Part shown: piece by piece, positions 24,582 through 26,015 of the stretch
Position numbering within the stretch: position 1 is the stretch's first letter
How the letters are laid out: every line of letters starts with the position of its first letter
NCBI GenBank assembly: GCA_002501605.1
Contig: DANW01000030.1
Span: 95,389 to 121,403 of the forward strand
Source: Euryarchaeota archaeon UBA28
GTDB taxonomy: Archaea > Thermoplasmatota > Poseidoniia > Poseidoniales > Thalassarchaeaceae
Length of the DNA stretch: 26,015 nucleotides
Reading direction: 5' to 3'
Made by a program: the position numbers and the translations under genes
The notes under the pieces: generated by a model
The model's database searches: none
What the model was told of the DNA's origin: nothing
The model's input: the letters and a program-made list of their open reading frames with translations, nothing else

Positions 24582-24833
24582 TCAGGAATCCGCAACAATT
24601 CTGATCGCTCCGTCTTCATAGAATATCTGTATGCTATCTGGTACCTTCGTAGTAAGGGAGGCTAGTGCTTGGTAGACTTCATCAATCTCCACCTTGAACG
24701 CATCGGCCGCTCTCTCTGTCGACCATGGAACTTCTACGAAGTCAGATGCGGAAATCCACCTCAGAAGGCGACCCTCAAATTCTGTGAGATCTTCTACGGA
24801 CAATACTATCGCTTGGCCTAGGGGATGGTACAA
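24582..24833 (-). CDS. Small winged-helix-like protein
   Basis: An 83-residue protein of unknown function. FEGRLLRWISASDFVEVPWS, TERAADAFKVEIDEVYQALAS and a beta pair SIQIFYEDGAIRIVA give a helix-helix-helix-wing pattern typical of small winged-helix domains. There is no ATG; TTG 24833 is the likely start, with AGGTTGAT directly upstream, and a later TTG (24803) is possible. It begins 22 nt after the gpsA stop on the same strand, so it is probably cotranscribed with gpsA. It converges on the permease gene with a 2-nt gap. It is real by spacing and codon pattern, but its role (DNA binding or protein contact) cannot be assigned. Confidence 0.62.
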   Translation of the reverse strand: MYHPLGQAIVLSVEDLTEFEGRLLRWISASDFVEVPWSTERAADAFKVEIDEVYQALASLTTKVPDSIQIFYEDGAIRIVADS

Positions 24834-24855
24834 ATCAACCTATCCCGATGGATTG

Positions 24856-25857
24856 TCAGTTATCGACCATCATCTTGACAGCATCTTCTGCCTCGATTCT
24901 TCCATCTAGAAGCTCCCCCAGGGCTCCGATGAAAGAGGTCTTTACGCCCAATTTTGGAGCTCTGGTGAGAAACATTCTGGTAGCCCTTACGCCCTCAGCC
25001 ACCATGTGCATCTCATTCAGTGACTGGTCCAGACTCTTTCCTGAACCAAGCTTCTCCCCAAGGGTTCTATTCCTGCTCCGGGGGCTTGTCGCCGTGACGT
25101 ACAGATCCCCAAGTCCCGCTGGTCCGAATGCGGTAGTTCTGGACGCTCCCATTGCCTCCAAGAGGGCCATCCCTTCGCTAAATCCCTTCAAAACCAGAGC
25201 CGCCTTGAGGTTATCTCCTCCGATAGAGTCTTTCAGTCCGTCTACCAATCCACATGCAAGGGCCACACAGTTCTTGTACGCACCCCAAAGCTCCGCACCA
25301 TTCGGGTCATCTGCTGGAAGAAGGAAGAGAGTCTCGGTGGAAAGCCTCTGGGAAATCCTTTCAGCGACTCCATGATCATGACATGCAACAATTGCTGTCG
25401 TTATGACTCCTCGAGCGACCTCTGGAGCTATGGTCGGGCCCGTCATCACAACCACTGGATTAGACTTCCCAGCTTCCTCCAACCTCCTTTCTATGGAATC
25501 AGAGATTAGCCCCGAACCCCCCTCATCCTCCGGCGCCAGTCCCTTTGCCAGATCTAGAATCACCTGAGACGGCCTCAAACTTGGTACAATTCTGTCAACT
25601 ACCTCGAGAATCACACCACTAGGGAGGGATAGCACGAGTATTTCGCAGGACTCGACAATATCAGAGAGCTCCATGGTGACCTGTAGCTCTGGTATCTCAT
25701 GACCATCTAGGTATTTCTCATTCACAGAACTCGTCATCAAGGACTCATAAACCTCCTGCTCAATGGTCCAACCAAGGACATTGTGACCGTCCTCGCACCA
25801 CACCTTGGCCAGGGCCGTACCCCAGTTGCCCAGTCCGATAACCCCGATTCGTGCCAT
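24856..25857 (-). CDS. gpsA: Glycerol-3-phosphate dehydrogenase [NAD(P)+], bacterial GpsA type
   Basis: Reduces dihydroxyacetone phosphate to sn-glycerol 3-phosphate with NAD(P)H, the first step of bacterial-type glycerolipid backbones. From ATG 25857 the product has 333 residues, the normal family length. Motifs in order: Rossmann IGVIGLGNWGTALA, VLSLPSG, LDLAKGLAPE, MTGPTIAPEVARG (family GPS.A.E.A.G), AYKNCVALACGLVDGL with the catalytic Lys, NLKAALVLKGFSEG, and GPAGLGDLYVTATSPRSRNR with the catalytic Asp and substrate-binding SRNR. Five codons of extra open frame (to 25872) are excluded because MARIGVIG is the usual beginning. Most archaea make the opposite stereoisomer with the unrelated G1P dehydrogenase; GpsA here fits reports for Marine Group II. 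Probably in an operon with the small protein at 24582. Confidence 0.96.
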   Translation of the reverse strand: MARIGVIGLGNWGTALAKVWCEDGHNVLGWTIEQEVYESLMTSSVNEKYLDGHEIPELQVTMELSDIVESCEILVLSLPSGVILEVVDRIVPSLRPSQVILDLAKGLAPEDEGGSGLISDSIERRLEEAGKSNPVVVMTGPTIAPEVARGVITTAIVACHDHGVAERISQRLSTETLFLLPADDPNGAELWGAYKNCVALACGLVDGLKDSIGGDNLKAALVLKGFSEGMALLEAMGASRTTAFGPAGLGDLYVTATSPRSRNRTLGEKLGSGKSLDQSLNEMHMVAEGVRATRMFLTRAPKLGVKTSFIGALGELLDGRIEAEDAVKMMVDN

Positions 25858-25936
25858 GTACCGCCGCCCCAAAAGGGGGTTAAGACCCTATTCGATGGTT
25901 ACCCCCTCATACGTTGAGTTCTTGACTGATGAATGA

Positions 25937-25946
25937 CCCCGCGGGG
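25937..25946. repeat. Perfect palindrome before the tRNA gene
   Basis: CCCCGCGGGG, a 10-bp palindrome ending four bases before the tRNA-Leu gene. It may help define the precursor 5' end or lie at the promoter start region; only the symmetry is seen. Confidence 0.35.
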
Positions 25947-25950
25947 ATAA

Positions 25951-26015
25951 GCAGGGGTACCCGAGTGGTCAAAGGGGCTGGGTTTAGGTCCCAGTGCGTA
26001 GTGCTTCGCAGGTTC
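25951..26015 (+). tRNA. tRNA-Leu (anticodon UAG), 3' end cut by the window
   Basis: Starts with acceptor strand GCAGGGG (25951-25957) and TA. The D-arm is CCC..GGG (25960-25962 and 25974-25976) with GAGTGGTCAAA in the loop. The anticodon stem CTGGG/CCCAG (25978-25982 and 25990-25994) encloses TTTAGGT, giving anticodon TAG at 25985-25987, read as UAG for CUN leucine codons, with G37 after it. A long class II variable arm (25995-26009, GCG..CGC stem) is as expected for leucine. AGGTTC at the end is the start of the T-arm. The remaining T-loop, acceptor strand and any CCA lie outside. Confidence 0.93.

Noticed and set aside
1..26015. CRISPR arrays, insertion sequences, integrases or phage genes
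   Set aside because: No spaced direct repeats, transposase or integrase motifs, or target-site duplications were seen anywhere in the window.

Overview
The window looks like a chromosome piece from a planktonic marine euryarchaeon, most likely Marine Group II (Ca. Poseidoniales) or a close Thermoplasmatota relative. Reasons: a Gar1-type H/ACA RNP gene, a fused 2-oxoacid:ferredoxin oxidoreductase alpha subunit, very large FG-GAP surface proteins with one C-terminal membrane anchor, lipoprotein signal peptides, TATA-like promoters, and a bacterial-type GpsA, which these archaea are known to carry. The taxonomy is inferred from gene content only.

Layout. Positions 1-279 (-) hold the start of a korA-like gene. 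Positions 428-11457 (+) hold a membrane-anchored TPR/cyclophilin protein, aconitase, a small winged-helix-like protein and a 2145-residue surface protein. S-adenosylhomocysteine hydrolase (11460-12725, +) follows after 2 nt. A minus-strand block (12722-19191) then holds, in transcription order from high to low coordinates, a secreted protein with an LPASG-type C-terminus, Gar1 with an Arg/Gly-rich tail, a glycerophosphodiesterase-like protein, a PhnD/transferrin-like protein, a PQQ-type sugar dehydrogenase lipoprotein and a TPR membrane protein. Positions 19283-24579 (+) hold a FEA1-like lipoprotein, a two-lobed transferrin-like lipoprotein, an ABC ATPase and a PhnE-type permease. The right end carries a small winged-helix-like protein and gpsA (-), then a tRNA-Leu(UAG) cut by the window end.

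The most striking content is an apparent iron-uptake locus (15003-24579). The two proteins that would routinely be called phosphonate-binding PhnD carry the transferrin signature SCHTG, the Cys pair that forms the conserved transferrin disulfide, and, in the single-lobe protein, all four residues at the positions of the transferrin iron ligands (Asp, Tyr, Tyr, His). They sit with a FEA1/phytotransferrin-like lipoprotein and PhnC/PhnE-like ABC subunits. The same perfect inverted repeat, TTTAGG-N4-CCTAAA, resembling DtxR/IdeR-family metal-repressor sites, lies upstream of three of these transcription units. Together this suggests an iron-repressed uptake system in which transferrin-type ferric binding feeds a PhnE-type ABC importer. 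That function is inference; the motifs and repeats are directly visible.

No CRISPR array, insertion sequence, rRNA or integrase was seen, and no gene-free stretch exceeds about 205 bases.
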